Positions 32,180 through 33,734 of a DNA stretch of 33,734 nucleotides are shown piece after piece. The stretch comes from Afipia sp. (lineage in GTDB: Bacteria; Pseudomonadota; Alphaproteobacteria; Rhizobiales; Xanthobacteraceae): the NCBI GenBank assembly GCA_030652315.1, contig JAUSAX010000116.1, forward strand, positions 1 through 33,734, in the 5' to 3' direction. How positions within the stretch are numbered: position 1 is the stretch's first letter; every line of letters starts with the position of its first letter. The position numbers were made by a program, and so were the translations under genes. The notes beneath the pieces were generated by a model that did no database searches, was not told the DNA's origin, and worked only from the letters and a program-made list of their open reading frames with translations.

Positions 32180-33081
32180 GCCTTGCGCGCGGCAGTCGTG
32201 GTCCTGTTCACGAGCAGCACCGCCGCCGCGCAGATCACCATGCCGGCGATCGAGAGCATGTCCAGCCGCTCGTCGAACAACACATAGGCCATGATCGCGG
32301 TGACGCCGGGCACGAGGTAGAACAGGCTCGCGAACTGCGTTGCGGCCGAATGGCGGATCAGCCAGTACAGCAATCCAATCGATCCGATCGACAGCACGAT
32401 GACCAGCCACGCGAGGCCGAATACGAACTCATGATTCCAGGTGATCACGCGCGTCTCGAACAGCCATGCGCCGAGAGCACACAACAAGCCCGCCGACACA
32501 AACTGAATGAAATTTCCGGCGCGCCAGTCGATGTGGCTGCAGTAACGCTTCTGATAGAGCGTGCCGAGCGTGATGCTGATCAATGCGACGCAGGTCGCAA
32601 GCCAGCCCCAGCCCGCGTCCCCTGACAATGAACGCCCGTGCAGAACGATCAGCGTTCCTGCGAGGCCCATCAACAGTCCCGTCCATTGCAGCGGCGTCAC
32701 GCGCTCGCCAAGCCAGCGGTTCGCCAGTGTCGATGTCAGAATCGGCTGCAGGCCCGGGATCAGCGCGGACAATCCGGCCGGCACCGAATGGTAGATCGCA
32801 ACCGAGGTTCCGCCGAGATAAAAACCGTGGACGAGAAGTCCGGCGACCGCGCTGTGAATCACATCAGCGCCCTTCGGCCATTTCGGCCGGAAAATGGCGG
32901 CGATGACGCCCATCAGCAGCGCCGCAAGGGCCATGCGCACCGCGAGGTAGGTCAGCGGCTCGGCTCCGGCCAGCACATACTTGGTGCCGACAAATCCGGT
33001 GCTCCACAGCACAACGAAAACCGCCGGAGCAGCCCGCGCGGCGATCGTTTCGAATCTTGACTCGGACGGCGACGGGCTCAT
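32176..33081 (-). CDS. EamA-family (DMT superfamily) transporter
   Basis: A 301-residue protein with ten hydrophobic segments arranged as two EamA repeats. The first opens AAPAVFVVLWSTGFVGTKYV and the second ends near ITLGTLYQKRY...LVNRTTT. VAIYHSVPAGLSALIPGLQP is the conserved segment near the end of the first repeat. These are usually metabolite or amino-acid exporters; the substrate is not known. ATG 33081 is chosen because the extra upstream open frame (to 33651) translates palindromic repeat and antisense dehydrogenase sequence. No operon partner. Confidence 0.9.
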   Translation of the reverse strand: MSPSPSESRFETIAARAAPAVFVVLWSTGFVGTKYVLAGAEPLTYLAVRMALAALLMGVIAAIFRPKWPKGADVIHSAVAGLLVHGFYLGGTSVAIYHSVPAGLSALIPGLQPILTSTLANRWLGERVTPLQWTGLLMGLAGTLIVLHGRSLSGDAGWGWLATCVALISITLGTLYQKRYCSHIDWRAGNFIQFVSAGLLCALGAWLFETRVITWNHEFVFGLAWLVIVLSIGSIGLLYWLIRHSAATQFASLFYLVPGVTAIMAYVLFDERLDMLSIAGMVICAAAVLLVNRTTTAARKA

Positions 33082-33131
33082 TTGCGCAACTGCTTGCCCG
33101 ATCCTATGGTGTCGGGCAATCGTCAAATACG

Positions 33132-33206
33132 CTAGTGTGGTGGTTTGCAAGTCCGCATTGTGTCTACAGTGCGTTTTTGCGGACTTGCAAACCAAAACCA
33201 CACTAG
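33132..33206. repeat. palindromic repeat, left half of a second double palindrome
   Basis: The left arm is CTAGTGTGG then TGGTTTGCAAGTCCGCA (33132-33157). The right arm at 33178-33206 is its reverse complement with three extra bases in the AAAA stretch. At 75 bases it matches the length of the units at 1621-1786. It starts 50 bases upstream of the EamA gene's start codon. Confidence 0.92.
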
Positions 33207-33217
33207 AATCATAACTT

Positions 33218-33293
33218 CTAGTGTCCTTTTGAATCCGAAGTTCGCCCTGGAGCGCGCCGCTAAATGAAGCGAACTTCGGATTCAGGACACTAG
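33218..33293. repeat. palindromic repeat, right half of a second double palindrome
   Basis: The left arm CTAGTGTCC-TTT-TGAATCCGAAGTTCGC (33218-33245) pairs with the right arm at 33269-33293, which lacks the TTT. The unit is 76 bases, separated by 11 bases from its partner. The CTAGTGT base and loop-proximal TTCGC are shared with related units in this window. Confidence 0.92.
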
Positions 33294-33348
33294 GCCATGC
33301 GTTCAAAAAACGCAGACCGGCATCATGCAAAGCACAAGGGTTCAGTTC

Positions 33349-33734
33349 ATGGATGTTCGCGCCGCCGTCGCCATCGCAGCCGGTAAACCGCTCGAGATCA
33401 CCACCGTTCAGCTCGAAGGCCCCCGCGAGGGCGAAGTGCTGATCGAGATCAAGGCGACCGGCATATGTCACACCGATGAATTCACCCTGTCCGGCGCGGA
33501 CCCCGAAGGGCTGTTTCCCGCCATTCTCGGCCACGAGGGCGCAGGCGTGGTGGTTGACGTGGGCCGCGGCGTCACCAGCGTCAAGAAAGGCGACCACGTC
33601 ATTCCGCTGTATACGCCGGAATGCCGCCAGTGCGAATACTGCCTCTCGCAAAAGACCAACCTGTGCCAGGCGATTCGTTCTACCCAGGGCAAGGGCCTGA
33701 TGCCGGATGGCACCAGTCGCTTCAGTCTCGGCGG
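33349..33734 (+). CDS. S-(hydroxymethyl)glutathione dehydrogenase / class III alcohol dehydrogenase, partial
   Basis: About 128 N-terminal residues are present before the right edge cuts the gene. [20 protein letters not shown] begins the fold. [20 protein letters not shown] contains the catalytic-zinc Cys and class III signature, [12 protein letters not shown] the zinc His/Glu, and [19 protein letters not shown] the four-Cys structural zinc lobe. The enzyme oxidises the formaldehyde-glutathione adduct with NAD in formaldehyde detoxification (FrmA/AdhC/FlhA type). ATG 33349 has AAGGG about 9 bases upstream; an in-frame ATG at 33325 would add eight residues. The C-terminal part is outside the window. 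Confidence 0.93.
   Translation, partial: MDVRAAVAIAAGKPLEITTVQLEGPREGEVLIEIKATGICHTDEFTLSGADPEGLFPAILGHEGAGVVVDVGRGVTSVKKGDHVIPLYTPECRQCEYCLSQKTNLCQAIRSTQGKGLMPDGTSRFSLG

Noticed and set aside
33082..33651. N-terminal extension of the EamA transporter frame
   Set aside because: It would translate two palindromic repeats and the antisense of the dehydrogenase; the ATG at 33081 begins the normal family N-terminus.

Overview
The window is G+C-rich chromosomal DNA from an alphaproteobacterium, most likely of the Nitrobacteraceae/Bradyrhizobiaceae group (Afipia, Nitrobacter, Rhodopseudomonas, Bradyrhizobium). The evidence is the gene style, two intergenic palindromes of the CGTCATGGCCGGG type that are common in that group, a lipB gene divergent from a short FliN-like gene, and frequent GTG/TTG start candidates. 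The genus is inferred; no marker gene settles it.

Left part (1-8000): a partial YdcF/ElyC-type envelope protein, an aldo-keto reductase and an orphan XRE-type regulator lie on the minus strand. A paired palindromic repeat follows, then an exported M15-like peptidase and two tandem exported polysaccharide deacetylases, which look like an envelope or cell-wall group. Next is a minus-strand metalloid-type operon: an ArsR regulator, a flavin oxidoreductase with a Cys-rich tail, and an MFS exporter. Matching operator-like sites precede the first two genes.

Middle (8000-16,700): this looks like an eroded, serially built genomic island at a tRNA-Leu(GAG) gene. The intact tRNA lies at 16,620-16,704. 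Sequence matching its 3' end recurs near 14,815 and near 8,012, the latter within a degenerate tRNA-Leu copy. Three decayed copies of a tyrosine-recombinase C-terminus lie beside the right-hand att-like sites. The cargo is a minus-strand cassette (formylglycine-generating enzyme, Tat-type arylsulfatase, exported HAD phosphatase, broken DUF1254 gene), a divergent SphA/MetA-type outer-membrane transporter, an outer-membrane beta-barrel protein and several tiny genes.

Right part (16,700-33,734): ordinary core genes. These are a FliN-like gene, lipB, a CelD-type acetyltransferase fused to TPRs, a tautomerase/LysR divergent pair, a pccA - ICL/PEP-mutase-family - acylphosphatase operon, an alkaline-phosphatase-superfamily enzyme, a 1-Cys peroxiredoxin, a DUF2177 membrane protein, a Cache-HAMP chemoreceptor, a DNA photolyase, an EamA transporter, and the start of a glutathione-dependent formaldehyde (class III alcohol) dehydrogenase at the right edge.

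The most unusual items are the layered tRNA-Leu att/integrase remnants, the mirror-symmetric double palindromes at 1,621-1,786 and 33,132-33,293, and the metalloid operon whose regulator and oxidoreductase both end in cysteine clusters.
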